Shown: positions 32,521 to 44,078, numbered from the stretch's first letter. The stretch is DNA of 64,000 bases from Lepas anatifera (GCA_034440635.1 JAOTON010001713.1:620001-684000); one strand, 5' to 3'. Made by a program: numbers and translations. Notes: a model not told the origin generated them from the letters alone.

Positions 32521-32855
32521 TTGTTCCCAGTACGGCTGCTGGAATCGGAGTCTCACTAAAGTCCTCAATGGACTTGTCACGGAGACCCCGACCCCACCAC
32601 CCGAACTAGCAACTCCCACAATGAGGGGATAATTTAGAAGCCAAAGTTTAACGTCCCACAAAGCACAGGGACGGCCGCCCCGCTCAGGTCACCCTCTCAC
32701 CAGTCGGTTGCCAGCCGACCTACGTCGGGCAAACTATTGAGCGCCGGAGCGTCTCAGGGGAACCGATCCCAAGCCTGGACATGCACTGCCACTGCATGCT
32801 TCTGAGCAGCGGGCCGGAGCCCAACGCTCTACCAACTGAGCTACCGGGGCGGCTA
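32521..32855 (-). mobile_element. tRNA-derived SINE, copy 1
   Basis: On the minus strand from 32853 the text CCGCCCCG then GTAGCTCAGTTGGTAGAGCG is a tRNA-like head with an A-box, followed by a GGCTTGGGATCGGTTCCCC B-box-like stretch, a TGTGCTTTGTGGGACGTTAA block and a tail that ends near 32521. The same order occurs at 43440-43790. A real tRNA gene is excluded by the long distance between the boxes and the lack of a closing acceptor stem. Confidence 0.8.
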
Positions 32856-32929
32856 ATAAGGTTGGATAATCAATGTTTTCCAAAGTTGACGCACGAGTGG
32901 TTTAAGGCAGGTTTTACCCTTTTTGCAGA

Positions 32930-33080
32930 AAGATAAGGGTAGGATCAGCGAAACAAGCGGGTTTGCAACCGAAGCAGGGATCTGCAAAGCTCATGGGTTT
33001 GCAACCGTGGTAAGGCTCAGCGAAGCTCGTGGGTTTGCAACCGTAGTGAGGCTCAGCGAAGCGAGAGGGTTTGCTAGTGT
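32930..33080. repeat. 39-bp tandem repeat, about 3.5 copies
   Basis: Units such as GCTCAGCGAAGCTCGTGGG followed by TTTGCAACCGTGGTAAG. Because 39 is divisible by three, open frames read through on both strands, for example RLSEARGFATVV repeated, but there is no sign of a gene. Confidence 0.85.
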
Positions 33081-33720
33081 TATTTATGGCACGAGAAAAT
33101 ATACCCGCTAAGTCTATACCGGACACTTTCTGGTAAAATAACATGATTCTAAGGGATCCAGTTTTAATTAAAATAAATCTTACATATTCTTTGTACTGTT
33201 AGAAAGTCCTAAGATAACAAATTACCGAGCACTTCCCCAAATCTTCTCAATTTCCTCATCAAACAGCATGCATGTCAAATTAGCTTCAAATTAGAATAGT
33301 TGATTCCTAAGCAGTCCATGGAATAATTCATGTGGAGGATTCAAGTGCGACAGACAATAGCACGAGCGCGAGTATGTTTGATGTCAGACTAGGTTAAAGG
33401 GAATGTGATACCTTCATAGTGGGATTTGAAGTGAGGTAGTCATGTGATAGAGCATGTGGGATAACCACTTCATCCATACTTCCTTTGTCCCAGATCCTAC
33501 CGCTCGCGGAGAAAAAAGTAGAATACACCCGCTTCCGACCCCATTTCCCCGGTTGTATTTACCGGCTTTGAGGCGATCTTAGAAAATTATGTCTTGTTCA
33601 AGCCCCGCTGTATGTGCTGTCCGGACAAAATTGTCATGCTTGAACATTTTGGTACTATTGATTATAAATGCGTAAAACTTGTTTTATTGATTGCCTTGAA
33701 ACGTGAAATATGTTTTACAC
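33081..33720. other. No gene recognised
   Basis: AT-rich text with no coding region or repeat family recognised. Confidence 0.4.
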
Positions 33721-33721
33721 C

Positions 33722-34179
33722 TGCATTGACGGGGGCGGGTACCCACCCCCTCGAGTTTTTTTTATTTATCTTAAAGTCACAAAAAGAATTGCAAATGCTC
33801 AGATTTCTCAGGAAAACTTCTTGGCCACCCCTTCACAGATTCAAGGGGCGGTATTTTCCCTTTGGTCTATTTGAGGTCATTACAGGTTACCAAGGGTTAA
33901 AAACAGTATTTTGACGATAAATGTTTACCTAATTAAGCTAGAGCACCGATTCAATGTCATCCTGTGTGTTTCGTCACCGGCTTTCATTTGACATGCAGCA
34001 AGGCTACTTTCTGACCTTCCGTGACCTCAGGTCATGTTAGGTCAAGATCTCTGGAGCTCAAACTAATAACGGGAGGTCATTATGTTCCGCATAGCGGAGA
34101 AAGCCCTGGTATTTTTCTATCAAATTTACCTTACCAGATCTCAATAGCTCTAATGGCATGAAAGCTATGCCCAGGTTTC
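33722..34179 (+). mobile_element. Chimeric TTAA fragment: D-type end joined to A-type body
   Basis: Starts with TGCATTGACGGGGGCGGG, TACCCACCCCCTCGAG (the D-type left end) and within about 30 bases turns into A-type body: AAAGTCACAAAAAGAATTGC, CTAATTAAGCTAGAGCACCG and GACCTCAGGTCATGTTAGGT, matching 7275-7690 of A1. It stops at the TTAA of C1 (34180-34183). Either a deletion fused two elements or subfamilies recombined. Confidence 0.65.
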
Positions 34180-34183
34180 TTAA

Positions 34184-35192
34184 CACGCGCCCCGCTGGGG
34201 GGGGCGAAATTTGCCCCCTTCCTGGTTTTCCCCGGATAACGCAAAAACGAAGAGACGCAGAACAACGAAACTTACAGTACCTTATCCCTAATCAATTCTA
34301 CGCATCTCACCAATTTTTTAAGTCAGGTCATGTCAGGTCAAGGAGCTATCCAAGGTCAAGTGACCCAACCTCAAAACCTAAAATCACGAGTTTGAAGCGG
34401 TGGCTAAGGAACATCATGTGACCGATCAGTTTGAAACTTTCACAATATGATGAGGCCATTAGGTCAACAAATCTACCATCTCGGAATTTTGATGCTGTTG
34501 ACCTAAGGTAGGGTCAATATTTTGGTCACCCCATTATAAATCTGTGGTGAAAAAGAAAGGGCTAGTTTTCAGTAAACACTGGATAGATAAAGCTGAAAAT
34601 GATCAAACCGTCTATTCCTATCACGATCTTGACCATAAAGTTGAGTTTTTGAGCATATGACCTCTCAAAGGTCATGTCAGGTCACAGGAACATGGAGTGA
34701 TTGTTTTGCCAATAACTTCTCACTGAATTGAGATAAATCTCCTATTTTGTTTGCATTGTGCTTATATTGTCATGGGGAGTCGATTGATATGCAACATGAC
34801 CATACCAAGTCACCTTGTAAACCTGACCTAGCTCGATGTAAGGTCATTTTCAAAATTAACCTTGCAAGGTCATATTACACATCATTCGATTTGCCACGAT
34901 GAGAGAAATCCAATAATGCATGAATATTTTCTCTAGCTCCATTGAGTAAAAACTTGAGGGAGAAACGTACACTGCCCTGTTGTAAGCCTATGGGACATTA
35001 TTCGACGTATGCTGACTCAATATTGACTTGACATAAAAATACTGCTTATAATTTCTCTGTCTCGTCAAGAGCTTTCAAACGCCGTCCGTAATTTTTCTTT
35101 AGCTTTCCTGGGAAATGAGATACGGAGGGGGGGCGAAATTCGCCCCCTCCCCAGCGGGGCGCCTCATGCCAGGGACCCCAGCGGGGCGCGTG
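34184..35192 (+). mobile_element. TTAA element C1 (1009 bp)
   Basis: TTAA at 34180-34183 and 35193-35196. Both ends read CACGCGCCCCGCTGGGG inward, a perfect 17-bp inverted repeat. Next to the left end is GGGGGCGAAATTTGCCCCC; at the right a GGCGAAATTCGCC palindrome is followed by the doubled terminal repeat CCAGCGGGGCG ... CCCCAGCGGGGCGCGTG. The body has many AGGTCA/TGACCT words and is nearly identical to C2 at 52806-53814. No coding region. Confidence 0.9.
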
Positions 35193-35196
35193 TTAA

Positions 35197-35492
35197 TACG
35201 CGCATTATACGGGAGCGGGTACTCACCCCTCCCCCTCAGGATTTTTGGAGGCATCCGTACTTGGCATACCTTTTCTTTGATCGTTTTTATGGCTTTTGTC
35301 AAAATTTCAATGTTTTGTCATCTCAGGTCAGGTCACCAGTACAGGTCAAGTGACCCGACCGCGAAAAAAGTTTAAGATGGCATATATCAGAACAGGGTGA
35401 ACTTATCCGATTGAAACTCATATCGCATAATGGGCCCACCGAGTTCTCTAAAAATTTTCCGGTAGTTTTGATATCGACCTAAGGTCAGGTAG
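35197..35492 (+). mobile_element. TTAA element D2, truncated, sharing its TTAA with C1
   Basis: Begins TACGCGCATTATACGGGAGC immediately after the TTAA that ends C1 and follows D up to TGATATCGACCTAAGGTCAG near 35490. It contains AGGTCA-AG-TGACCC and CATCTCAGGTCAGGTCACCA. The right half is missing and is replaced by the 24-bp repeat region. Confidence 0.8.
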
Positions 35493-35524
35493 GAGCCTGA
35501 CAGCAGTGTAACTCTGTATACTTT

Positions 35525-35615
35525 TAGGGGTGCGCGAGCACCCCTAAAACTTTTCAAAGCACCCCTAAACTTTTCAAAGCACCCCTAAACTTTCAAAAGC
35601 ACCCCTAAAACTATT
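35525..35615. repeat. 24-bp tandem repeat with flanking palindrome
   Basis: AGCACCCCTAAA followed by ACTTTTCAA occurs four times. The first unit forms an inverted repeat, TTTTAGGGGTGC GCGA GCACCCCTAAAA, at about 35524-35551. The same AGCACCCCTAAAC word appears once at 42419, beside D6. 35616-36078 has nothing else recognised. Confidence 0.8.
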
Positions 35616-36078
35616 CTGCGACATTATAGTAGGACCTAATGCCAGGATTATAAAGCAATTAAATAGAAAGTATCCTAGATTCGGAGCTCTGTTGTAACTA
35701 ACCATCTGGAGCGATAATTTGGAGCTTAAAAGACTACTTAAGTGATCTGGAGGTTTCACAAATGTTAATTGCCGTGTTGCCGTTATCTCAGAAGCAGTAC
35801 AATCGAGTGCAGCTAGACTTGTCGTTGCTTCCTTGATCATGGCTTTCAGAATGAAAAAAACAAAGCTCACTTCTGGACTTTTTCTCCAAAACGACACGGT
35901 GCATGCTGCAATTTCTTCCTGAATTTATTTAGCCTGTATGTAGATCAGACCTGTCCATAGCTGCCATACGTACCAAAGCAGGGTCAAAGAGGTAACATGG
36001 GGTAGCTGTGTATCTATCGAAACTTTTTTTAGAAGGGAGGGAAATCAGAACCAGTATCTGGGAAACGCAGCTTGTACT

Positions 36079-36300
36079 TAACCCTCGCCCGTCCGGGAGG
36101 AGCATCAATGACCTCCATAAGGTTATTCAAGGATAGCGGAAAAACCGCAGCGCTGCGCCGCCGTATTTTGCATCTCTCTTCCTTGATCAATTCCGAATCT
36201 TTAAAAAAAACTAGGTTTGGTTAGGCTAGGCCATCAGGCCAAGGAAAGTGGCTTCCTCTAAAAAATTAGGATTGCATTTATGCAATAAGTAAAGTTAAGT
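36079..36300 (+). mobile_element. TTAA A-type left-end fragment
   Basis: TTAACCCTCGCCCGTCCGGG at about 36079, followed by GAGCATCAATGACCTCC, where A1 has its CATCGATG palindrome, and by AAGGTTATTCAAGGATAGCG. It fades after the first AGGTCA-like block near 36240. Confidence 0.6.
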
Positions 36301-36571
36301 TAAGTTTAAAAGTAAAGTTACTTATAAGTAACAACTCGTTTGACCTAGCAATCCGACACTTATACACCATTTATTTATTTGTTTATTTGTTTATTGAGGG
36401 CTTATGAGCAGCAGGTATATAGAACCCAGTGAAAGCTCAAGTCAAATGAGATAAAATATGTCGACGAATACAATGCACAGAATGCATATTTTCACGATAT
36501 ATGATCCTAGCTACATTAAGTGTGCAGAAAACCATGTTAAAACATAAAGATGCACACATAAAACCCTTTAA

Positions 36572-37406
36572 CACGCGCATTGACGGGGGTCTGAGCCACC
36601 TTCCCACCGACGGGGGCGGGTACCCGCCCCCTAAGATCTCGAGAACCATGGTAGGTAGCGAAAAACGGTAAACGGCGTTGGGCTGCTCATTCACTTCTCC
36701 ATCGAAAACATTTGAGCCATTTTTTTGTCATGTCACATTTAAGGTCACGAGAGGTCAAAACATACCGTCGTAGGGATAACATGTAAATTCAGTTTTTCGG
36801 CCATTACATCTGAACAAGTAAAGATAGAGCAAAACGACTTGAACTATATGAATCCTCTTAGCAAGCCGAATCGAATGATATATAATTTGACTTTGCTAGG
36901 TCAAATCAAGGATTTGACCTGACCTGAGGACAGGTCAGGGTCAAATTATATAAAATGCATATCCTTAGAACTGCAAAGCCCAGGCGAGTCTAATGAAGCT
37001 AAAATAAATGCTCTATCACCATCCGTTACTGAGTTATTCCGTAAAAACCATTTTCCCATGTATTTCCAATGGAGAGGTCATGCCTCGTACCTGACCTTAG
37101 GTCATCGATATCAAAAATACCGGAACATATTTTAGAGAACTCGGTGGGGCCATTATGTGATATGAGTTTCAATCGGATAAGTTCACCCTGCTCCGACTTA
37201 TGCTATCTTAAACTTTTTTTAGGTTGGGTCACTTGACCTGTACTGGTGACCTGACCTGAGATGACTTAGCCTTAAGATTTTCACAGAAGTTTTAAAATGA
37301 TGAGGAAAAAGGTATGCTAAGTACGGCGGCGCTACGCGCCGCCGTTTTTCTGCTGTTTCCGAAAAACCCGAGGGGAGCGGGTACCCGCCCCCCGTCAATG
37401 CGCGTG
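36572..37406 (-). mobile_element. TTAA element D1 (835 bp, reverse orientation)
   Basis: TTAA at 36568-36571 and 37407-37410. Both ends read CACGCGCATTGACGGGGG inward, a perfect 18-bp inverted repeat. The palindrome GGGGGCGGGTACCCGCCCCC lies at 36602-36621 and, one base shorter, near the right end. The left end carries the doubled terminal repeat separated by TCTGAGCCACC. The body is rich in AGGTCA words. The most complete D copy here. Confidence 0.9.
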
Positions 37407-37410
37407 TTAA

Positions 37411-38290
37411 AATCCACAGTCACTTCTCAGTGTAAAGGCAGCTGCTTGACGTAAGATCGGGTCAGTGACCTAAACTGCCCGAAAGAACAATTAAAAGCGT
37501 CGGACTCAGGGCACGCTGCCAAATAAGAGTTAAAATTATTCGCAGAACGACAGAAAAGCCCAAGGCCCTAAAAGCCCTCGTTTTATGCAATCTACATGGC
37601 CGAAGGGCACGTGCAGCAGTCCGCGAGTCATCGCCCGTGTGTTTCTTGACGGAACACGCAATGCAAAAGCACCATGATGAGACTACCGAGGGTTACAATA
37701 TATATTCTTGGCTTTTGGAAATCAGTCGCATAGTTTTATTTACGGGTCACCTCTTCAATGGAATTACAGGGTAAAAACTGTAAAATGGCTATATCGGTTC
37801 GTATTGCTTAATGCTACATCCTTAATCCTTAATCCTTAATCCTTCGGGGCCGTTTCGACGTCCCTCGTTATTTTCGCGATGACACTAAAAAGTTCAGTTT
37901 AGCCCAATGCTGCGTGTAAAATGTATAAAAAATCAATTCGGCACATCTTGACCAAATTTCAAGTCAATGTCTTGTCGGTTCACCGAGTTGTGACGTCATT
38001 TCTTAGCCCATGTAAAGCAATTTTGGTCCTAAAAATAATTCTGAAAATAACTGGGCGTTACTCGGCATCTAGAAGAGCTAGATCAAGTTCCTAAACAGCA
38101 TTCGAAAGCTCCTGAAAAGGCAATCTGAAATATTTTATCCATTTTGAGTTCAAGTATATAAAAAGGGCACCAGTCTCCAAATGTCAGCAAAGGTTACCAA
38201 TTACCATTTTAGACACCGTTATTGGCTATTACTCATGAACAGGACAAGATGCAGCAATGAATTTGGTATCGTAGTGACGAGCATCACCCA
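37411..38290. other. No gene recognised
   Basis: A heptamer TCCTTAA is repeated three times at about 37829-37848. No coding region or larger repeat recognised. Confidence 0.4.
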
Positions 38291-38299
38291 AGGATTCGA

Positions 38300-39109
38300 A
38301 TGGTATGCGACCTGACTTTGACCTTGACCTAAGGCTAGGTTAGGTGGTCTAGCCTAACCTTAGGGTAGACCTTGACCTAAGTTCAAGGTTACGCGTGACC
38401 TTACAAGGTTACAAGATTTGGGCTTTGCCCTAGGTCTATTGGTTCCCTAATTATAAGGGATTTTCTAAATGTGTCAAAATTCGACCATTTTGTGATCTCA
38501 CAAGGTCACTATTTAACCTAGGGTAAAAAATGGTATTCCATCGGAGAGTTCAGGTCAGGGGCAACACGCTGCGCTTTACCGTGTCTTTCCACCTCTCTTA
38601 GTTTTCAAACGGTTAGGGGTCGAATCGATCCCCGGTAGGGCGAGGGAGTAAAATACCTCCAGTAGGGCAAGGCTTAGAATAACGTCCTGTTCTCGTAATA
38701 TAAGTATATTGGGCCACCCCAAAGGTCCAACTAGGTATGTTTGATCCGCGACCTCTGTAAGGTCATTTGGGACTATTTAAGCCTTTTTCAGACGTGGGTT
38801 TGCAGGAAACCCAAACAACTTCGCAGGATAACTTGGCAGGAAATGATGATAGAGATTTCACTTTGGTACCATTTCGCTTAGATTGTCGTTGCGAGTCGAT
38901 TGGTATGCATATCGATTATGTAAGACCAGACAATGCTCTTGACCTGACCTCTGGTTAGATCATTTTTAGATTTTGACACAGCATGTTCATAACATACATT
39001 ATTTGATTCGCCGTAACTAGAGGATTCAAATGACGCCTACATTATGGCTCTAGATGAACGCAGTTTTCTCCCTCTGTTTGGCCAATAAAGACCAGTCATT
39101 AACAGGCTA
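38300..39109 (+). mobile_element. TTAA superfamily fragments (B-like)
   Basis: 38300-38640 is rich in CCTTGACCTAAGG/GGTCA words and ends with CCCCGGTAGGGCGAGGGAG, a decayed doubled end. 38700-39100 matches the right body of B1 (CCTCTGTAAGGTCATTTGGG, GACGTGGGTTTGCAGGAAA, TTGACCTGACCTCTGG) and stops at the TTAA of A3. Confidence 0.55.
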
Positions 39110-39113
39110 TTAA

Positions 39114-40131
39114 ACCTCGCCCCACCGGGGGCCATCGATGCTCCCTAAGGTTTTTTTCGGGATAGCGGAAAAAACGACGAAACGCAGGACCGCGGTTAAG
39201 GGCTTTATCTCTCACCCCATAATTTTTACACCATTCCTGAAATTATTTCCCCGGGTCACCCAACGTCAGGTCACCAGGTGAAGTCAACCAAGGTCACCTC
39301 GTTTCAACCTTTGAGCTCTATAATTGCTACGTTTCTCTTTCGATCGATTTGAAACTTCCGACAATTCATGGCCTTGCCAGGGTCTACAAGGTGTATATCT
39401 CGGATTTTTCGATTTCGTGACCTAAGGTCAGGTCACGAGGGGACCTCTCCCAATGAAAAAGCATGGGAAAAAGCTGTCTTATGATCTAAAAGCCACAAAA
39501 CGATTGAAAATGCTCGGCTTGCTCAGAAAAGCGTTCTTGGAGACCTATTTACGGATCCAAGGTGTCATATTTTCCCTTTGACCTCTCCAAGTTCATCCAA
39601 GGTCACCAGGGGTCAAAAACAGTATTTTGGCAATAACTTTTGACCTAATTAAGCTATAGCGTTGAAAGAAACACCATCGTGTATTCATTACTAGCTTTAA
39701 TTTGATATATGGCAAGGTCACTTTCTGACCTTTGATGACCTCAGTTCATATGAGGTCACGAGGTGACCTCTGGAGCTCAAACCACTGGCGAGAGGTCATT
39801 AAGTTTCAAATAACGGAGAAAGGTCTGGCATTTTTCTATCCAATGTAGTTTACCAGACATCAGTAGCTCTAATGGCATAAGAGTTATGCCCAGTTTTCTT
39901 AAGCATTGCCTATTTGAGTGAAAATAACTATCGTGACCTAACTTGACCTCTGGAGGCAAAACCATTGACCTGAGTACTTAAACATCCTAAATAATTTCTT
40001 ACTGAATTCACGCGAGCTTTCTAATGCACTTTTTAGATTTGCGCTAACCCCCATATTTTCGGAGTTAAAGGGGGCCATCGATGGTCCCCTGGTGGGGTGA
40101 AGGTAGCGCCGGACCCCCGGTGGGGCGCGGG
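39114..40131 (+). mobile_element. TTAA element A3, diverged
   Basis: TTAA at 39110-39113 and 40132-40135. Left end ACCTCGCCCCACCGGGGG, right end on the other strand CCCGCGCCCCACCGGGGG. It aligns with A1 throughout but with many differences; the left palindrome has decayed (CCATCGATGCTCCC). An older copy than A1/A2. Confidence 0.85.
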
Positions 40132-40577
40132 TTAAAAGGAATCTGGCACCCGGATCGGATCCTGGAATTTAGGGTAATGAGGGGTATATTCAGCCGAAAA
40201 TCATGAAAATTTCCATGATTTTTCTGAGAAATGTACAATAAACTCAATATTTTGATATTTAAAATGTTCCTCTATGGTAAGAAACAAACCTCTGCCTCTA
40301 GATGACATTATGATCTGGCAACTACTAACATATTCAATAGGCTTCAATAGGCTGATTACTCGCCCTTACGTCAGCATGACGTCACGCCAACAACTGACAA
40401 CTGTAGCCAGCTCCTTGGGTACATTTGGGGTACATTTCAGGTAGGTTTTTAGCTTTTGTCCACGCAAATTTTCAGTTCCAAGACAAATGAGATATTGAGT
40501 ACCGGGTTTTCCGGCATGCTTTACAACGTGGCTATCTCAGTTAAAATCACGTTATAAAGATACCACATTCCCTTTAA

Positions 40578-41557
40578 CCCTCGCCGTGGTGGGGGGGGGT
40601 GTTTGAACATCCCCTCGGGTTTTTCCGGCGGCACGAAAACAACGGTGGCGCGAAGCGCCGCCGTACTTGCCACACCTTATCCTTGATCAATTCCGCAACT
40701 TTCCCAAAGTTTTAACGTTGGGTCATTTCAGGTCAGGTTACCATTGCAGGTCAAGTGACTTCACTTCAAAAAATATTTTAGATGGCATAGGTAAGAAATG
40801 GGTGAATCTATCGAATTGAAAAATATACCACATAATGGGCCCTCTAGGTGCTACAACATATATTGCGGGAATTTTCCATATTCATGACCTAATGTCATGT
40901 ATAGACCATGACCTCTCCATGGAAAATACATGGGGAAAACAAAAATTGGGCTGTATTTGTGTAGATACAGCTGAGAATGCATTCATATTCTCCAAATCTT
41001 AGTATCCTAGCCCCTTTCCAGGTTCATAGTTTTTACCTGTGACCTCAGAGAGGTCATCTTGGGATACTTAAGCAGTTTCCAGGCTTAGGTCAATAACTTT
41101 GTATGAAATGATGATACAGCTTTTATTTTGATATCATTGTGTTTGGATTGCTATTGCGAGTCGATTTATATGTATATTGACTATACTAGATTAAAAAGTG
41201 ACCTTGACCTGACCTGAGGTCAGGTCATTGTGTTTTGACCTATTATGGTCATATTATACACCATTCGATTCGCCATCACGAGAGGAAGCGAATGGTGCCT
41301 GAAAGATGATCCTAACTCAACTCAGTCAGACACTAGAGCCCAAAATCTCTACTCAGAGTGTCACTTTTGTTGGCCTGTCATGACCTCAATATTGACCTGA
41401 GCCAAAAAGTGACTAAAATAGTCTCTTCATGAATTTGTACGAGCTATCCACCAGCGTTCGCGTTTTTTCGCTATCCCGCATAGGGGCCAAGTTCGAGGGG
41501 GTTGTTCAAACACCCCCACCAGGGCAAAGGTGGCTCGGAGCCCCACCGGGGCGCGGG
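40578..41557 (+). mobile_element. TTAA element B1 (980 bp)
   Basis: TTAA at 40574-40577 and 41558-41561. Left end CCCTCGCCGTGGTGGGGG, right end on the other strand CCCGCGCCCCGGTGGGGC. The adjacent palindromes have a GTTTGAAC/GTTCAAAC core instead of A's CATCGATG. The right end is doubled around GGGCAAAGGTGGCTCGG. The body contains GTGACCTTGACCTGACCTGA and other half-site arrays. No coding region. Confidence 0.85.
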
Positions 41558-41561
41558 TTAA

Positions 41562-42439
41562 AGAAAGTCTCCTTAAACCAGGCGCGTCGGAACGTTTTCA
41601 AAAGTGGAGGGGCCTCATCCGGGCGCTCATTCTGAACCCTGCCAACAAGAGCTTTATGTGAACCTCTACGTAAAGTGACCAGAAATCGCTGTTTTAGCTC
41701 TCGCTTATCATACTACGTAGGACTCTAACGAGAAGATGTATTGTCTATCACGAATCACATCGGCACTTGAAGTTGCCCTGATTAAATAAGTTTTCAAAGC
41801 TTTGTTGGACCAACAACAATGTTACACCATAGATAAGCTTTTAATGGCGGTAAAATGCAAACAATAATACTTGGTTGTCTGCGCGCTCAAGTTGTTTGCC
41901 AAAAAGACACCAAAAGCTCCGGGTTCCACCACGTTTGCAAGTTTTCGAGCTGTGACCTTTTGATGAACAGGAAGCTTTAAGCATAGGCGCAGCAACTATT
42001 TTTCAAGTTATGGGAAAGGGTCGCCGACGTCGGTGGGGCCAAAGGTGACTCGGCCTATCGCTTGATTTGTGACCGAAAACAAGTTATGGGAACGGTTGGA
42101 AATTGGAGGGCACTGTCTCCATAGTCCGAAAGTTAGGGCTGCAGCCGCCACCACGGTTTTTGAGCGTAAGGCTTAAAGTATGTCTAGTCACTGGTGGATC
42201 CAGGGCGGGGGGGGACACTAGGTTCATGCTCCCCCAAACGCTCAAACCAGGGGGCCAAAATATTTTTGTACCCGCGGGGGGAACAGTGTGGGGTAAAAAT
42301 AAAGCAAGAAAGAAGTCATTAGAGATGTTTAGACAAAACTATAAGGTTTTTTACCCCTTTTAAACGTTTTTTATCCCTTAACACCGCCAGTAAAATTGTA
42401 TGGGTTGACTAGGAAAAAGCACCCCTAAACATTTTCACA
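41562..42439. other. No gene recognised; one hAT-like terminus
   Basis: CACTGGTGGATCCAGGGCGG at 42190-42209 looks like a hAT-type left end but no matching right end was found. No coding region recognised. Confidence 0.4.
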
Positions 42440-42990
42440 AAGTTACACCTCTGAGGAGCCATGACCTCTTCATTGGAAATTAATGAGAAAATTTGTTTCA
42501 ACTGAATAACTTAGTCATGGATGGTGATAGAGTGTTTATTTTAACTTAATTAGACTGGCCTTGTCTTTGCAATTCTAATGATATGCATTTCGACTTAATT
42601 TGATATTAACCTGACCTCAGGTCAAGTCAAATACCATATTTAACCTGATTTGACCTATCAAGGTCATATTATGCAACATTCTATTTGGTTTGTTGCTGTG
42701 AGGATTCCAATGGTCTAAATTGTTTTGCTCTATCTTTGCTTGTTCACATGAAATGACCGAAAGCCTTCATTTATATCTTATCCCTACGATGGCATATATT
42801 TACCTCTGGTGACCTTAAATGTGACCTGACAAAAAATTGTTCATATATTTTCGGTAGAGAAGTCCATGGGCAACCCAATGCCGTTTACCGTTTTTCTTTA
42901 TCTAGCGTGGTTCTCGAGAACTCAGGGGAGGCGGGAATCCGCCTCCCCGTCAAAGTGAAGGTGGCTCAGATCCCCGTCAGTGCGCGTGGT
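42440..42990 (+). mobile_element. TTAA element D6, right part
   Basis: Right two-thirds of a D copy: GGAGCCATGACCTCTTCATT, TTAACCTGACCTCAGGTCAA, then GGAGGCGGGAATCCGCCTCC, AGTGAAGGTGGCTCAGATCC and CAGTGCGCGTGG. The terminal TTAA has become GTAA and an A-type fragment starts at once. Confidence 0.75.
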
Positions 42991-42992
42991 AA

Positions 42993-43223
42993 GCATTGCA
43001 TATTTTAGTGAAAAAAGCCTATTGTGACCCAACTTGACCTCTGGAGGTCAAACCATTGGCCTGAGTGCTTAAACAGGTGAATTAAAATCGTACTGAATTC
43101 ACACGAGCTGTTCAATGCACTTTGCAGATTTGCGCTAACCCCCATATTTTCGGATAAGATGGGGGCCATCGATGCTCTCCCTCGGTGGGGCGAAGGCGGT
43201 GTCGGACCTCGATGGGGCGCGGG
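42993..43223 (+). mobile_element. TTAA A-type right-end fragment
   Basis: Matches the last 235 bases of A1: GCATTGCATATTTTAGTGA, TTGACCTCTGGAGGTCAAAC (TGACCT-CTGG-AGGTCA, an everted repeat), GCACTTTGCAGATTTGCGCT, GGGGGCCATCGATGC, doubled end, then TTAA at 43224-43227. The left part is missing where it joins D6. Confidence 0.8.
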
Positions 43224-43439
43224 TTAATGACCCCAGCCTGCATTTTTACCAGTGCAGTCCTTCCCCAAGTACATAGCTGCAACTTTCCATAAAAGTCTGC
43301 CCACCTTGTGTTACCTGACTGGTTGTGCACAGCTTTTTGCTACCGGGCATTGCTAACATTAGGTAATACATTCACCGAATTCTATGGACGGACTAAGTTT
43401 AATAGGATAGGTCTAAGTTTTTACATATGAAAACGATCA

Positions 43440-43790
43440 GCCACCCCGGTAGCTTAATTAGTGTGCGTTTGGCTGCGGCCCGCTGCTCAGAAATTGCAGT
43501 GGCAGTGCATGACCAGGCTTGGGATCGGTTCCCTTGACACGCTCCGGCGCTGTATGTTTACCCGACGTAGTTCAGCTGGCGAAACTGACTGATGAGAGAG
43601 TGAACTGAGCGGGACGGCCGTCCCTGTGTTTTGTGGGACGTTAAGCTTTGTCTCTAAATTGACCCTTTATCGTGGGAGTTGCTCGTTCGGATGGTCGGGT
43701 CAGTGTCTCCGTGACAAGTCCATTGATGACTTAAGGGAGGCACCGACTCCAATAACCGAAATTGCAACAACTTAATACAAAATATATAAT
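43440..43790 (+). mobile_element. tRNA-derived SINE, copy 2
   Basis: CACCCCGGTAGCTTAATTAG (decayed A-box head), AGGCTTGGGATCGGTTCCC, GACGGCCGTCCCTGTG, TTTTGTGGGACGTTAAGC and a tail CAAGTCCATTGATGACTTAA follow the same order as copy 1 (32521-32855, reversed). The GGGACGTTAA block resembles the conserved central block of several marine-invertebrate SINEs. Confidence 0.8.
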
Positions 43791-43954
43791 GAAATAATAT
43801 GAGAGCAGGAGAGCCGGAAATCCGCACTACAGTACTCTTCTCGCTCATCTCCCTTCCAATCTTCCGATAGGAGTGGAATATGAAAATGCTCCAGTCAACT
43901 ACAAATAATATTTGCTTTAAAGCCTGTTGTTTTCTACGTAAAAGTATACATGTC

Positions 43955-44078
43955 GAGCGCAAATTTTTTTCTACCATTCCCTGTCCTTTGGGGGCGGGGT
44001 CAAAATATATGATGCCCCCCTTCTGGCGCTTTGGGGGCCATGACCGGAATGCCCCCCATCCTGCGTCCGCCAATGGTT
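43955..44078. mobile_element. hAT MITE right-end fragment
   Basis: TTTGGGGGCCATGACCGGAA, TGCCCCCC and the end CCTGCGTCCGCCAATGG match the right end of the hAT MITE at 28958-29233. The left end was not found. 44079-44380 has nothing recognised. Confidence 0.6.

Noticed and set aside
32820..32855. tRNA gene on the minus strand
   Set aside because: Has a good A-box head but no closing acceptor stem and the B-box is too far away; the same text with a long tail is repeated at 43.4 kb, so it is a SINE.
42190..42209. hAT-type left end CACTGGTGGATCCAGG
   Set aside because: No partner end located within the window, so no element was called.
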